Shown: positions 1 to 9,108 of the stretch, one piece after another
How positions within the stretch are numbered: position 1 is the stretch's first letter
Layout of the letters: each line of letters starts with the position of its first letter
Assembly: GCF_024138125.1 (NCBI RefSeq)
Contig: NZ_CP099994.1
Location: 278,100 to 342,099, forward strand
Direction: 5' to 3'
DNA: 64,000 nt
Origin: Halorussus salilacus
Lineage (GTDB): Archaea > Halobacteriota > Halobacteria > Halobacteriales > Haladaptataceae
Translations under genes and position numbers: made by a program
The notes under the pieces: generated by a model
What the model was told of the DNA's origin: nothing
The model's database searches: none
What the model saw: only the letters and a program-made list of their open reading frames with translations

Positions 1-119
1 ACGGGGTAGCCGACCCCATCGCTGCACGTCCGGCTTATAACGACGTACAGACCGTCTACGCGACGTATAGGCGATGGGGAACAAAGGGTCGGGAAATGGA
101 GGGATAACTCGAACCAACT

Positions 120-893
120 ATGAGTTTACAGGTCCCGGAGGACGGACGCGCGGCCGAGTCGGCCGACACCGACGAGCGCCTCGACGGCGCGCATGTGGTC
201 GTCGGCATCCCCGCGTACAACGAGGAGAGCGGCATCGGAAGCACCGTCCTCGGCGTCAAGCGGTACGCCGACGATGTGGTCGTGGTCGACGACGGTAGCA
301 CCGACCGGACGCCGGAACTCGCAGAACAGGCCGACGTGACGGTTATCCGCCACGAGCGCAATCGCGGGAAGGGGGCCGCGGTCCGGACCCTGTTCGAGTA
401 CGTCCAGCGGTTCGACTGCGACGCGCTCGTCCTCCTCGACGCCGACGGCCAGCACGACCCCGCCGACATCCCCGCGCTCGCCGCGCCGGTGGTCGGCGAC
501 GAGGCCGACATGGTAATCGGGAGCCGGTACCTCGACCCCGAGGACGCCGACGAGACCCCGGTGTATCGGCGAGTCGGGCAGGTCGTCCTCGACTTCTGCA
601 CCACGCGAGTGACGGGTGCCGACCTCACCGACACCCAGAGCGGCTTCCGGGCGTTCTCGCCCGAGGCGCTCGAACGCCTCACCCTGACGACCGACGGAAT
701 GGGCGTCGAGTCCGAGATGATCGACTCGGCCACAAATCAGGGGATGACCATCACCGAGCGCGCCATCGACGCCCGGTACGAGAACCTCGAAGGCCAGACC
801 TACAACCCCATCAAGCACGGGCTGACCGTGATGGTCTTCCTCGCTCGCCTCGCCAAACGACGCCCCGCCGACCTGCGCTCCGACAGGAGCTGA
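120..893 (+). CDS. Family 2 glycosyltransferase (dolichyl-phosphate sugar synthase type)
   Basis: This cytoplasmic GT-A enzyme probably moves a sugar from a nucleotide donor to a polyprenyl (dolichyl) phosphate or a related acceptor. The N-terminal strand runs into PAYNEE (residues 31-36). DDGST (57-61) is the nucleotide-sugar loop and DADG (107-110) supplies the DxD-type metal site. At 257 aa it has only the catalytic domain, with no C-terminal membrane helices, so it resembles the DPM1/AglJ class rather than the longer membrane-anchored forms. The next two genes follow within a few bases, which suggests one transcript for glycan or phosphoester metabolism. The family is clear; donor and acceptor cannot be read from sequence. 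Confidence 0.85.
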   Translation: MSLQVPEDGRAAESADTDERLDGAHVVVGIPAYNEESGIGSTVLGVKRYADDVVVVDDGSTDRTPELAEQADVTVIRHERNRGKGAAVRTLFEYVQRFDCDALVLLDADGQHDPADIPALAAPVVGDEADMVIGSRYLDPEDADETPVYRRVGQVVLDFCTTRVTGADLTDTQSGFRAFSPEALERLTLTTDGMGVESEMIDSATNQGMTITERAIDARYENLEGQTYNPIKHGLTVMVFLARLAKRRPADLRSDRS

Positions 894-897
894 CACC

Positions 898-1122
898 ATG
901 ACCGACCTGACCCTCCCCGACGACCTCCGGGACCGATACGAACCGCTCGCCGACCGACTCGACGGCTTCGACGACGCCGCCGACCTCGCCCGCTACGTCC
1001 TCGACGGCGCGGCCGACGAATTGGAGCGCGACGGCGGCGTCGGCGCCGCCGACGCCGCCGTCAGCGCCGACGACGAGGTGGTCGAGGACCGCCTCGAACA
1101 GCTGGGGTACCTCGAGAAATGA
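898..1122 (+). CDS. Small acidic helical protein ending in an LGYLE tail
   Basis: This 74-aa protein of unknown function starts 4 bases after the glycosyltransferase stop. Its stop overlaps the next start in an ATGA, so translation of the two is probably coupled. It looks all-helical and acidic. Its C-terminus (VEDRLEQLGYLEK) resembles the short 'RLxxLGYL' tail found at the end of many sulfatases and other alkaline-phosphatase-superfamily proteins. The enzyme encoded immediately downstream belongs to that superfamily and lacks such a tail. I infer a detached accessory or tail module; no catalytic residues are visible. Confidence 0.6.
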   Translation: MTDLTLPDDLRDRYEPLADRLDGFDDAADLARYVLDGAADELERDGGVGAADAAVSADDEVVEDRLEQLGYLEK

Positions 1123-2756
1123 CCGGCTCGGTCTACGTCTTCGGGTTCGACGGCGTGCCGCCCGAACTGGTCGAGCGCGGCATCGACGCCGGGCGACTCC
1201 CCAACTTCGAGCGGATGCGCGCCGAGGGAGCCGACGGCACCACCCGGTCGACGGTGCCGCCGCTGTCGATGATCGCGTGGAGTTCGTTCGCCACCGGGCG
1301 CAACCCGGGCAACCACGGCGTCTACAACTTCATGCTCAAGGGCGAGGGCGAGTACGGCACCGAGTTCGTCGACGCCGAGACCCTCCGCGAGCAGTCCAAG
1401 CCGGTCTGGGAGTACCTCGACGCCGAGGGCAAACGCTCGGGCGTGATGAACGTGATGCCGGGCTACCCGCCCTCCAGAACCTCGGGCTTTCACATCTCGG
1501 ACAACATCACCACGCCCTCCGGCGGCGACTACGCCTTCCCCGACGAACTCCAGCAGGACATCGAACAGCGAACCGGCGGCTACGACGTCGACCCCTACGA
1601 GGGGTACGACGACGGCACCGACGAGGACAACCTCCGCGGGCTGCTGGACAACTTCTTCGAGATCGAGCGCAACCGAATCGAGGTGGCGAAACTGCTCGTC
1701 TCCGAGTACCCCTGCGACTTCTACTCGCTGGTGTTTCAAGGCCCCGACAACGTCCTCCACGTCCTCGGGCACGTCCTCGACGAGACTCACCCCAAGCACG
1801 ACCCCGAGCTCGCCGAGAAGTACGGCGACAGGCCCCTCGAACTCCTCGAACGCTACGACGACCTCCTCGGGTGGGTGATGGAGCGGATGGACGACGAGGA
1901 CTCGCTGGTGGCGCTGTCGGACCACGGCCACGGCCCCATCTACAGGACGGTCAACCTCAATTCGTGGCTCTACAACGCGGGGTATCTCGACCTCGAATCC
2001 CGGCCGTGGACCCGGCTCAAGCAGTTCGGCTACAACCACGTCTACGACGCGGTCGAGTCGGTGCTGAGCGACCTCAATCTCTTCTCGAAGCTCAAGATGG
2101 GCGTCGCCCGGACCAGCGGCGACTCGTCCGGCCCCGACCTCGCCGAACTGCTCACCATCTCCCGGAAGGACATCGACTGGAGCGAGACGGCGGCGTTCAC
2201 GGTCGCCAGCGGCGGCCAGATATACCTCAACACCGACGACCACGACGAGGGCGCGATTCCGCCCGAGAAGTACGACGAGGTCCGCGAGCGCCTCCGCGAC
2301 CAACTGCTCGCCATCGAACACCCCGACCGGGGCGACCGGGTCATCGACTCGGTCCTCTACGGCGAGGACGTGTACGGCGACGCGTACGCCGACACCAGAC
2401 CCGACCTCGTCTGCATGCCCGCGCCGGGCTACCAGATACAGTACCCCCAGACGATGAAGACGACCCGGGTCTTCGGCGATCCGCCGAAGACCGGGTCGCA
2501 CACCTCGATGAACGAGATGCACGGCATCTTCTACGCGTGGGGCGGCCCCGTGCGGAGCGAGACGGGCGTGACCGTGGACCTCACCGACTTCGCGCCGACC
2601 GCGTGTTCGTTGCTGGACGTGCCCGTGCCCGAGGAGATGGACGGGGACGTGCGCGGCGACGTGTTCGAGGTCGAAAGTGGTCGTGAGCGATACGACGGGA
2701 AGGTGGAAGCGAAGCGGGCTGTAAGGGAAGTGGTTGGTGGGATTTCGGCCGACTGA
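1119..2756 (+). CDS. Alkaline-phosphatase-superfamily phosphodiesterase/nucleotide pyrophosphatase
   Basis: A 545-aa metal-dependent phospho- or phosphodiester hydrolase of the type I phosphodiesterase family. FGFDG near the N-terminus gives metal ligand D11. The nucleophile segment lies in TVPPLSMIAWSSFATGRNP (about residues 48-66). SDHGHGP supplies D268, H269 and H271, and GSHT supplies H461, together the usual two-metal ligand set. There is no signal peptide, so it should be cytoplasmic. The start overlaps the preceding stop in an ATGA. Haloarchaea often place such genes in polysaccharide or N-glycan clusters, which fits the GT2 gene upstream. The substrate is unknown. Confidence 0.85.
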   Translation: MTGSVYVFGFDGVPPELVERGIDAGRLPNFERMRAEGADGTTRSTVPPLSMIAWSSFATGRNPGNHGVYNFMLKGEGEYGTEFVDAETLREQSKPVWEYLDAEGKRSGVMNVMPGYPPSRTSGFHISDNITTPSGGDYAFPDELQQDIEQRTGGYDVDPYEGYDDGTDEDNLRGLLDNFFEIERNRIEVAKLLVSEYPCDFYSLVFQGPDNVLHVLGHVLDETHPKHDPELAEKYGDRPLELLERYDDLLGWVMERMDDEDSLVALSDHGHGPIYRTVNLNSWLYNAGYLDLESRPWTRLKQFGYNHVYDAVESVLSDLNLFSKLKMGVARTSGDSSGPDLAELLTISRKDIDWSETAAFTVASGGQIYLNTDDHDEGAIPPEKYDEVRERLRDQLLAIEHPDRGDRVIDSVLYGEDVYGDAYADTRPDLVCMPAPGYQIQYPQTMKTTRVFGDPPKTGSHTSMNEMHGIFYAWGGPVRSETGVTVDLTDFAPTACSLLDVPVPEEMDGDVRGDVFEVESGRERYDGKVEAKRAVREVVGGISAD

Positions 2757-2782
2757 CTCCCGTCCTTTCATTGCGTCTTACT

Positions 2783-3790
2783 TTACTCCAACTCCACGCT
2801 CACCCGCTCTCCACTCCTTGCCGACTCGTAGGCCGCCTCCGTGAGCGCTGTCACCGCCAGCGCGTCCCTTGCGGTCGCTGGCGGCGTCTCCCCGGTCTCG
2901 ATGCAGTCGACGAACGCCTCGGCCTTGTTCCGCTGTTGCTCGCGGTCGATGTACGGAATCACGGTGGTGCTGTCGGCGTCGATGCGGCTGATCTGGCGTT
3001 CTTCCCACTGGCGACCTTCGAGGTAGATTGCGCCCTCGCGGTCCCAGACGTGGACGTGTTCGCGCACGCAGGGCGCGTCGCTGTGGACGGCGATGGTGCC
3101 GTGCGCGCCGTTGGCGAACTCCACCGTGAGGATGGCGCGCTGGTCGACCCGGCCCTCGTCGTCGGCGAACACCATCTCGGCGCTGACCTCCTCGGGGACG
3201 AGGCCGGTGGTCCAGAGCACGCCGTCGATGAGGTGGCTCCCGGTGTCGTAGAGGTTCCCGCCGCCCGAGAGCTCGGGGTCGGTCCGCCACGTCTCCTCGA
3301 ACCGCGATATCCAGTCCTGGGTTATCTCGGCGCTCACGTACTCGGGTTCGAGGTCGCCCTGCCACCGCTCGCGCGCCGAGACGAACGCGGGGTTGAGGTG
3401 GCGCTGGTAGCCCACCATCAGCACCCGGTCGCTCGACTCGGCGCGGTCGGCGAGGTCGCGGGCCTGTTCGAGGTCGGTGGTCAGGGGCTTGTCGCAGAAG
3501 ACGTGGAGCCCTCGGTCCATCGCGTCGGTCACCTGCTCGTAGTGGAGGGTGTGGGGTGTCCCCACCAGCACCGCGTCGAGCGCCTCGACCTCCAGCATCT
3601 CGCGGTGGTCGTCGTACCGCGAGCCCTCGCCGACGTACAGCGTCTCGCCCGCGCTCCGCCGGGTTTCCCCGTCGATGTCGGCCAGCGCGGTCACCGTCGA
3701 GCGCGGGTCCTGATTGAACAACCGTCCCACCGTGGTTCCGATGAAGCCGCCGCCGATGACGCCGACCCTGAGTTTGTCCGAAGTTGACAT
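2783..3790 (-). CDS. Gfo/Idh/MocA family oxidoreductase
   Basis: A NAD(P)-dependent sugar or inositol dehydrogenase-like protein of 335 aa. The N-terminal Rossmann motif VGVIGGGFIG binds the cofactor. CDKPLTTDLEQA is the family's (E/D)KP motif carrying the catalytic Lys. YDTGSHLIDGVLWTTG, in the C-terminal domain, matches the family's GxxxD...H region. The start at MSTSDKLRVG places the Rossmann motif at the N-terminus as usual; a longer reading adds 37 poorly conserved residues. It converges on the phosphodiesterase gene. With the glycosyltransferase nearby, a role in sugar-nucleotide or polysaccharide metabolism is plausible, but the substrate is not known. Confidence 0.88.
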   Translation of the reverse strand: MSTSDKLRVGVIGGGFIGTTVGRLFNQDPRSTVTALADIDGETRRSAGETLYVGEGSRYDDHREMLEVEALDAVLVGTPHTLHYEQVTDAMDRGLHVFCDKPLTTDLEQARDLADRAESSDRVLMVGYQRHLNPAFVSARERWQGDLEPEYVSAEITQDWISRFEETWRTDPELSGGGNLYDTGSHLIDGVLWTTGLVPEEVSAEMVFADDEGRVDQRAILTVEFANGAHGTIAVHSDAPCVREHVHVWDREGAIYLEGRQWEERQISRIDADSTTVIPYIDREQQRNKAEAFVDCIETGETPPATARDALAVTALTEAAYESARSGERVSVELE

Positions 3791-3860
3791 GCGTACTCCC
3801 CCTCGCGAAGAAAGTAGTACGTCGTTCGACGGGGGGCCCCTTAATTCGTCTGCCCGGAGC

Positions 3861-3896
3861 GGCCGGAGACGCGAACCGAGGTTCGCGTCTCCGGCC
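3861..3896 (-). terminator. GC-rich hairpin downstream of the arylsulfotransferase-like gene
   Basis: A perfect 17-bp inverted repeat (arms 3861-3877 and 3880-3896, core GGAGACGCGAACC) with a 2-base centre. It lies 40-75 bases past the stop of the minus-strand gene ending at 3936 and before the Gfo/Idh start. It is best read as a transcription terminator or mRNA-stabilising stem. No long T run follows. Confidence 0.55.
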
Positions 3897-3935
3897 GTCA
3901 CGCGAGGGGCGCGGGTGTATCGGAGCCCTCCGCCG

Positions 3936-5306
3936 TCAGAGGCGACGACGGACCGAGTGGACGCCGAAGCGGGACCACCGCAGTTCCAGCAGTAGCAGAG
4001 CGACGGCGCTGGCGGCCAGCGCGCCCGCTACCGCCACGTCGGAGACGGTCATCCACGCCGGAGCGACGTAGAGCACCCCGTTGACCGCCGGTCCCGCGAG
4101 GAAGGCGACGACCCACGCGAGGCCCGTCTTCGACTCCATCTCGTCGTCACCGCCGCCAGCGTACTCGCCGGTCTCGCCCTCTATCGCGGCCTTGCTCCAG
4201 CCGCCCGCGCTCTCGTCGCCGGTGCCGAGGCGTTCGGCCTCGTAGGGCGTGGGGACGCTGACCTCCCAGACGACCTCGTCGTCCTCGTCGAGTTCGAGGA
4301 CCCGGTTGCCCTGCGAGTCGGTCACGAGCGTGTGGTCGTTCGGCAGGCGGTCGGCGTCGCGGGGCCACTGGAGGCGGTCGTCGGACCACTCCCAGCTCCG
4401 GCTCCACTCCGAGTCGTCGCGCTGGTACTCGACGACTCGGTTGTTCTCCGAGTCGGCGACGACGACGGCCGGACCGCCTCGCTCCTCGGGGATGTAGTCG
4501 GGGTTGTGTTGCTCGTAGAGGGTGTCGTAGGCGTCCTCTGCCCCGAGCGTCCAGTCGCGGTCGACGCCCTCGCCCGGCTCGACGAACGCCACGCGGTCGT
4601 GGTTGCGGAGGCTCACCATCACGCGCCCGTCCTCCAAGGCTTCCACGTCGTTGATGTGCGTCCAGTCGCCGGGGCCGCCCCCGCTGTCGTCGCGGTCGTA
4701 GTCCTCCTCGGCGTTCCATGTCCACTCGCGCTCGTCGGTCGTCAGGTTCAGCACGAACGCCCTGTCCTCGGCGATGTCGGCCACGAGCAGTTCCTCGTCG
4801 CCGACGCGGTCGACGTCGTGCCAGATGTCCCAGTCGGTGACCGCGGTGTGGAGCCGTTCGGTCTCGCCCGTGGTCAGGTTCGCGCGCTCGACGACCACCT
4901 TCGCACAGCCGTCCTCGAAGGACTCCTCGGCGCGGGCCGCCACGTCCGACGGACACGAGTCGTACCGGCTTCCGGCGACGTAGAGGACCGACCGCGAGTC
5001 CTCGGGGTCGGGGTCCACGTCGAAGTAGTTGCCGTACGTGTCGTTGTGGTACAGCGGCCGCCCGTCGGGCGCGAACGCGACGATGGCCGCGGTTCCGTCG
5101 TTCGCGCCCGGCGGGTCGGTCGTCACCACCGTCGCACCCGCGCGGTCGCCCGCGACCGGCTCGCGTTGCTCGAAGGGCCGGTCCATCTGCTCGGCGGCCG
5201 ACGCGGTCGCGTCCTCGGGGGCCTGTAGCCAGCCCACCGCGAGCAGGCCCGCCGACAGCGCGATGACGGCCAAGAGCGCCACGCGGAGCATCGTGCGCCG
5301 CTTCAT
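3936..5306 (-). CDS. Membrane-anchored arylsulfotransferase (ASST)-like beta-propeller protein
   Basis: A 456-aa protein with an N-terminal signal-anchor (residues about 7-26), an extracytoplasmic propeller and two hydrophobic helices near the C-terminus (about 395-440). Propeller blades contain the family's recurring phrases DWDIWHDVDRV, DWTHINDVEAL, EQHNPDYI and SENNRVVEYQR. ASST enzymes move sulfuryl groups between phenolic compounds using a catalytic His; this archaeal branch is uncharacterised, so the activity is inferred only. A paralogue with the same blades lies at 28382-29803. It is the last gene of a three-gene run of exported propeller proteins on this strand. Confidence 0.75.
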   Translation of the reverse strand: MKRRTMLRVALLAVIALSAGLLAVGWLQAPEDATASAAEQMDRPFEQREPVAGDRAGATVVTTDPPGANDGTAAIVAFAPDGRPLYHNDTYGNYFDVDPDPEDSRSVLYVAGSRYDSCPSDVAARAEESFEDGCAKVVVERANLTTGETERLHTAVTDWDIWHDVDRVGDEELLVADIAEDRAFVLNLTTDEREWTWNAEEDYDRDDSGGGPGDWTHINDVEALEDGRVMVSLRNHDRVAFVEPGEGVDRDWTLGAEDAYDTLYEQHNPDYIPEERGGPAVVVADSENNRVVEYQRDDSEWSRSWEWSDDRLQWPRDADRLPNDHTLVTDSQGNRVLELDEDDEVVWEVSVPTPYEAERLGTGDESAGGWSKAAIEGETGEYAGGGDDEMESKTGLAWVVAFLAGPAVNGVLYVAPAWMTVSDVAVAGALAASAVALLLLELRWSRFGVHSVRRRL

Positions 5307-5384
5307 CGTTGCGCCTCTCGTTCGTATCGGTCTGCGTTCGGCGGGCGTTCCTGCTGTCCTCGCCCCGTTCCAGCGTCCGTCATC

Positions 5385-7382
5385 TCACTCCTCATCGGTT
5401 TCTCCGGCCGTCGATGCTCGCTCGGGGACGGTCCCGCTGATGACGTTGACGTACCCGTTCGCGGGCAGATACAGGCAATCGTACCCGAACTGACTGGTGA
5501 TCTGGTGGCTCTCCCACTTCATCTCCTCGGGCAGTTCGACCGCCGGTCCGTCGACGGCGTCTAGGTTGCCCGTTCCCGACCCGCCTCTAACGCCGGGCGG
5601 GACCGCGTAGAGACCGTCGTGCGACCCGAAGTATCCGATATCTAGACGGGCGACCGTCGGATTCGTTCCGTGGTTTTCGAACGCATGCGGTATCTCCTCG
5701 CCGGATTCGAGTTCGTATCCACGACACCCCGCGGTCGACCCGACGTACACGACTTGGTCGTCCACCAAAGCGCCTCCATCGACCAGCACCGGTTGGGTGA
5801 CATCCGGCAGGATGTACTGTCCGTCCTCCGCGGTCGTGATTGCTTCCGCTGGCACGATTTTGTCGTGGTTGAACTCGTTTCGGTGAATCGCCGTGACGAC
5901 CGTCTTCGTCCATCGCTCCTCCCCATTCTCACCGTCGTAACAGTGAAGCAGGAATTTCGTGTCCTCACCGGCCCGAACGTGGCTCACGAGGACCAGCGCG
6001 TCCTCGGTCGCCACCCCGTGGGGAGTGAAGCGGAGGCCAGCCGAATCCTCCGTGTCGAGGTCGGCCGTCCACGCCGGTTCGTCGCCACCGCGCTCGTAGC
6101 GCCGGGCGGTCCCCTGGTCCCATGTGTACACCGCGTCGCCCGCGAGGGCGGTATGCTGGCCGTCGAGGCGACGCTCGCGCTCACCGCTCTCCCTGTCGAA
6201 CACCGCGACCTCGTCGGGCAGGCCGACGTACAGCCGGTCCTCGGTCGGTACCATCAACGCGGAGTCCCGGACCCCCAGTGCGGCCTCGGTCGCGTACCCG
6301 TCGACCTCGACCTCGCGTTGCCACAGCTCGTCACCGTCGGCCGACCGGGCGGTCAGCGTTCCGCCCCCGAGCAGGTACTCGGTGTCCCCGAAGACGACGA
6401 GGTCCGCCGGGTCGTCAATCTCCTCCTGCCAGTACTCCTCGCCGCTCCACCGGTCGTACGATGCGAGGGAGTGTCGTTGGTTCCCCCACCGGAACCGCAT
6501 GTATATCCGGTCCTCGGTGACGGCCATCGTCTCCATCTTCTCGAGGTCCACGTCGACGCCATCGGGTTTCTCGACCGGGAAGCGCTCGACGATTTCGGGT
6601 TCGGAGCCGATTACGCCCCGCGGGACCGACGGGCCGCCCCGGTCGCGCTCGCCGTAGCGGGCGGCGAGCGGTTCGCGCTCGGTCGAGGCGGTCCCGATGG
6701 ACTCGCCGTCGAGCGTGACCTCGTACGTGTCGCCGACCTCGACTTCGCGGTGGGCGACGAGTCTGGTGAACTCGTGAGTCTCGAGTTCGCCCTCGAACTT
6801 CCCGTCATTCCGTTGGGCGACCATCTCGTCGTAGTAGAACTCCTCGACGGGTTCGCCGTCTATCTCGACCGTCGGTTCGTACGACAGGGGGAACTCCGTC
6901 TCAGATGCAACCGTCACCCACACGGTGACGACTCCCCGGGTTCCGTCCGGCGAGGCGGCGAACGTGCCACCCGTCTCGCCCCTCACCTGCAAGTCGACCG
7001 CTTCGGTTACTTCGACCCGTTTCTCCCGGTCGCCTGCGGTCACGACGTGTTCGCCGGTCTCCTCGAAGGTGTACTCGACGTAATGATAGTTTCGTCCGTC
7101 GCCGACCGTTTCGCTGAAGGTCTCGACCTCCTCGCCGTCGACCGAGACCGTCACCTCTTCCTCCGCCTCCTTGCCGCCGGGGTTGGCCAACGTCAGCACG
7201 ATGTCGGACTCGGTACGGGCAATCAGTTCGGATTGGTCGTCGTGGGCCGGTTCGACCTCGATACGCTCGACTTCGACCGACCCCGTCAAGGGGTTCGAGA
7301 TGCCGACGGACGAACAGCCAGCGAGCCCCGAGATTCCCGTCCCGAGCGCCGCTAGCGCTTTCCGCCTCGAAAACCAGTCCAT
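5385..7382 (-). CDS. PQQ-propeller-like lipoprotein
   Basis: A 665-aa exported lipoprotein. The N-terminus has SRRKALA followed by a hydrophobic stretch and lipobox LAGC (C23), consistent with a Tat-type lipoprotein. Residues about 30-230 are beta-rich with CARDB/Ig-like features ('VTLANPGGKEAEEEVTVSVDG'-style strands). From about 270 onward it has blades of the PQQ/WD type (SGEEYWQEE, DGDELWQRE, NGEERWTKT). No PQQ-binding or catalytic site is identifiable, so it is more likely a cell-surface scaffold than a dehydrogenase. A TATA box (TTTTTTAAC, 7403-7411) centred 25 bases upstream supports this start and a leaderless transcript. Its tRNA-like codon use matches its neighbours. Confidence 0.75.
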   Translation of the reverse strand: MDWFSRRKALAALGTGISGLAGCSSVGISNPLTGSVEVERIEVEPAHDDQSELIARTESDIVLTLANPGGKEAEEEVTVSVDGEEVETFSETVGDGRNYHYVEYTFEETGEHVVTAGDREKRVEVTEAVDLQVRGETGGTFAASPDGTRGVVTVWVTVASETEFPLSYEPTVEIDGEPVEEFYYDEMVAQRNDGKFEGELETHEFTRLVAHREVEVGDTYEVTLDGESIGTASTEREPLAARYGERDRGGPSVPRGVIGSEPEIVERFPVEKPDGVDVDLEKMETMAVTEDRIYMRFRWGNQRHSLASYDRWSGEEYWQEEIDDPADLVVFGDTEYLLGGGTLTARSADGDELWQREVEVDGYATEAALGVRDSALMVPTEDRLYVGLPDEVAVFDRESGERERRLDGQHTALAGDAVYTWDQGTARRYERGGDEPAWTADLDTEDSAGLRFTPHGVATEDALVLVSHVRAGEDTKFLLHCYDGENGEERWTKTVVTAIHRNEFNHDKIVPAEAITTAEDGQYILPDVTQPVLVDGGALVDDQVVYVGSTAGCRGYELESGEEIPHAFENHGTNPTVARLDIGYFGSHDGLYAVPPGVRGGSGTGNLDAVDGPAVELPEEMKWESHQITSQFGYDCLYLPANGYVNVISGTVPERASTAGETDEE

Positions 7383-7402
7383 ACGTAATCAATTTACGCT
7401 CT

Positions 7403-7411
7403 GTTAAAAAA
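7403..7411 (-). promoter_or_regulatory. TATA box of the PQQ-propeller lipoprotein gene
   Basis: On the minus strand TTTTTTAAC is centred about 25 bases before the ATG at 7382, the distance expected for a leaderless haloarchaeal transcript. Confidence 0.6.
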
Positions 7412-7479
7412 CGTATCGTTGCTGTGTGTACTTGCCCGTCGACCGGACTTCCCGTGGATTCGACCCTGCCGCGAACACC

Positions 7480-8709
7480 TCACTCCGAGTAGTCGAGCGC
7501 CGCGACCCGGCCGTCGCCGTACATCACGACCGCCTCGTCGCTCCCGTCGTCGTCGATATCGGCGAGCGTCGGGTACTTGTAGATGGGAACGTCGCGCTCG
7601 TAGGTCGCCAGCACCTCCCCCGAGTCGGGCGCGACGACCGAGACGCTGCCGTCGTTTCCGACCGCGAGGAGTTCGGGCGAGCCGTCGCCGTCGAGGTCGC
7701 CGAGCGCGGGCGGGGGCATCATCTGCACGTCGGCGTTCGTCAGCGTGGTCTCCCACTCGATATCGCCCGATTCGGCGTCGACGGACCGCAGGACGCCGTC
7801 CTTGGCGACCGCGTACACCTCCGGCGTCCCGTCGTCGTCGCCGTCGCCGACGGCGTTGACCGCGGCGTAGTCCCCGAAGTCGTGTCGCCACGTCCGGTTG
7901 CCGTCGCCCTCGTAGGCGACGACTTCGCCGCGGGTCGTCGCCGCGACCGCGAGCGGGTCGCCGTCGACTTCGCCCGCGGTCAGCCACGCGACCCCGTGGT
8001 CGGTGGAGCGTTCCCAGACCGTCTCTCCCTCGCCGTCGAGGACCGTGACCGCGCCGCCCTCCGCGGGTGCAGACCCAACGACCAGTTCCTCGCCGCCGTC
8101 GCCGTCGAAGTCGGCGAGCGCGGGGTTGGCCCACGTCATCCCCAGCTCTCGGGACCACGCCGTCGTGCCGTTTTCGTGGACCACGAACAGTTCGCCCTGC
8201 ACGTCGGCGACGACTATCTCCTCGCCCTCGCCGGGTGCGAAGTCGGCGACGATGGGCCGGGTGTACCCGTAGGAACTGAGTTCGTGGCGGAACTCCTCGT
8301 CGCCGGTCGCGGGGTCGAACCCCGAGACGACGTTCTCGGTGGTCGCGGCGAACACCGCCCGGTCGCCGTCGCCGCCGAGGTCGGCGACCGCGGGGTCGGC
8401 GACCGCGTGGACGGTACAGTTCTCGGGCGGGACGGGGTGGGTCCACCGGGTCGACCCGTCCCCGGCGTCGAGCGCGACCAGTCCGCACTCGTCGGTGTCG
8501 GCCCTGCCGCTGACCGGCGCGTAGACGCGCGTCTCGCCGTCGATTTCGGCCACCGCTGGCGCGTGGTGATTGCCCTGCATGTCGCGGGCGGTGTCGCTGA
8601 CCCACCGCTCGCTGAGCGTGCCGCCGCCAAGCTGGGTCGCGCCGTAGGCCGCCACGCCCCCGAGCGCGAGGACGACGCCCACGAGCGCGAGGGCAGTCCG
8701 GGTCCGCAT
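7480..8709 (-). CDS. Secreted FG-GAP/PQQ-type beta-propeller protein
   Basis: A 409-aa protein beginning with one hydrophobic signal or anchor helix (MRTRTALALVGVVLALGG). The rest is a propeller with FG-GAP/VCBS-like calcium loops: DLGGDGDRAVFA, DFDGDGGEELVVG, DLDGDGSPELLAVG and DIDDDGSDEAVV. These alternate with PQQ-type blades (DGSTRWTHP, SGDIEWETT). The M at 8709 was preferred because it places the signal helix at the N-terminus; an in-frame ATG 36 bases upstream would add a charged leader. It is the first gene of the three-gene propeller run. It probably binds a ligand or assembles at the cell surface; no enzyme motif is visible. Confidence 0.72.
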   Translation of the reverse strand: MRTRTALALVGVVLALGGVAAYGATQLGGGTLSERWVSDTARDMQGNHHAPAVAEIDGETRVYAPVSGRADTDECGLVALDAGDGSTRWTHPVPPENCTVHAVADPAVADLGGDGDRAVFAATTENVVSGFDPATGDEEFRHELSSYGYTRPIVADFAPGEGEEIVVADVQGELFVVHENGTTAWSRELGMTWANPALADFDGDGGEELVVGSAPAEGGAVTVLDGEGETVWERSTDHGVAWLTAGEVDGDPLAVAATTRGEVVAYEGDGNRTWRHDFGDYAAVNAVGDGDDDGTPEVYAVAKDGVLRSVDAESGDIEWETTLTNADVQMMPPPALGDLDGDGSPELLAVGNDGSVSVVAPDSGEVLATYERDVPIYKYPTLADIDDDGSDEAVVMYGDGRVAALDYSE

Positions 8710-8813
8710 CGTCCGGGGGTTGGTATCGGGAGGCCAAAAGCGCATTTATCGGCCGCGGAGAAGCGGGAACCGAGAGGATTTCGGCCTGTTCGACTTTCCT
8801 CCCGGCGCGCGCT

Positions 8814-8842
8814 GGCGTGACGCCGCGGTTTGGCGTCACGCC
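8814..8842. promoter_or_regulatory. Two copies of the near-palindrome GGCGTNACGCC
   Basis: GGCGTGACGCC (8814-8824) and GGCGTCACGCC (8832-8842) are inverted copies, and each is itself an odd palindrome. Their starts are 18 bases apart. They could be a dimeric operator about 105 bases upstream of the propeller gene start, or the arms of an 11-bp hairpin. Confidence 0.45.
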
Positions 8843-9095
8843 CTCATGCGCGAGGGATGAAGTGAACGCGCGACCGCAGGGAGCGCGTGAGCGAATCGGC
8901 TGGGGAGGTGTGTGGCCTGCGGTCGCGGTGCGGTTCTCATAGGTACCGGGAGTAGCTAGCTCCTGATCGAACCGGCACACCAGAGTTATTCGAAGCGAGA
9001 CCCGACGAAATATCCCGCATCAGCAACTTTAGCACAGGAATTCGACTCTCTATCAAAGGTAATTTCATTTGTTATTGAAGTATGGTAATAATGTG

Positions 9096-9108
9096 CGACT
9101 TATAGTCG
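9096..9108 (+). promoter_or_regulatory. Palindrome CGACTTATAGTCG containing a TATA element
   Basis: The 13-base palindrome has TTATAG at its centre and lies about 45 bases before the proteasome-like start at 9148. A repressor bound here would cover the TATA box. The distance leaves a short 5' leader rather than a strictly leaderless start. Confidence 0.4.

Noticed and set aside
1..119. A promoter or partial gene at the window start
   Set aside because: No convincing TATA element at the right distance before 120 and no coding frame running in from the left.
993..2771. A 592-residue minus-strand frame opposite the phosphodiesterase gene
   Set aside because: It is low-complexity Val/Arg/His-rich antisense sequence without domain motifs; the plus-strand enzyme explains the region.
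5385..8709. PQQ-dependent alcohol dehydrogenases
   Set aside because: Only the propeller blades are present; the PQQ-binding and Ca-site residues and cytochrome domain are absent.
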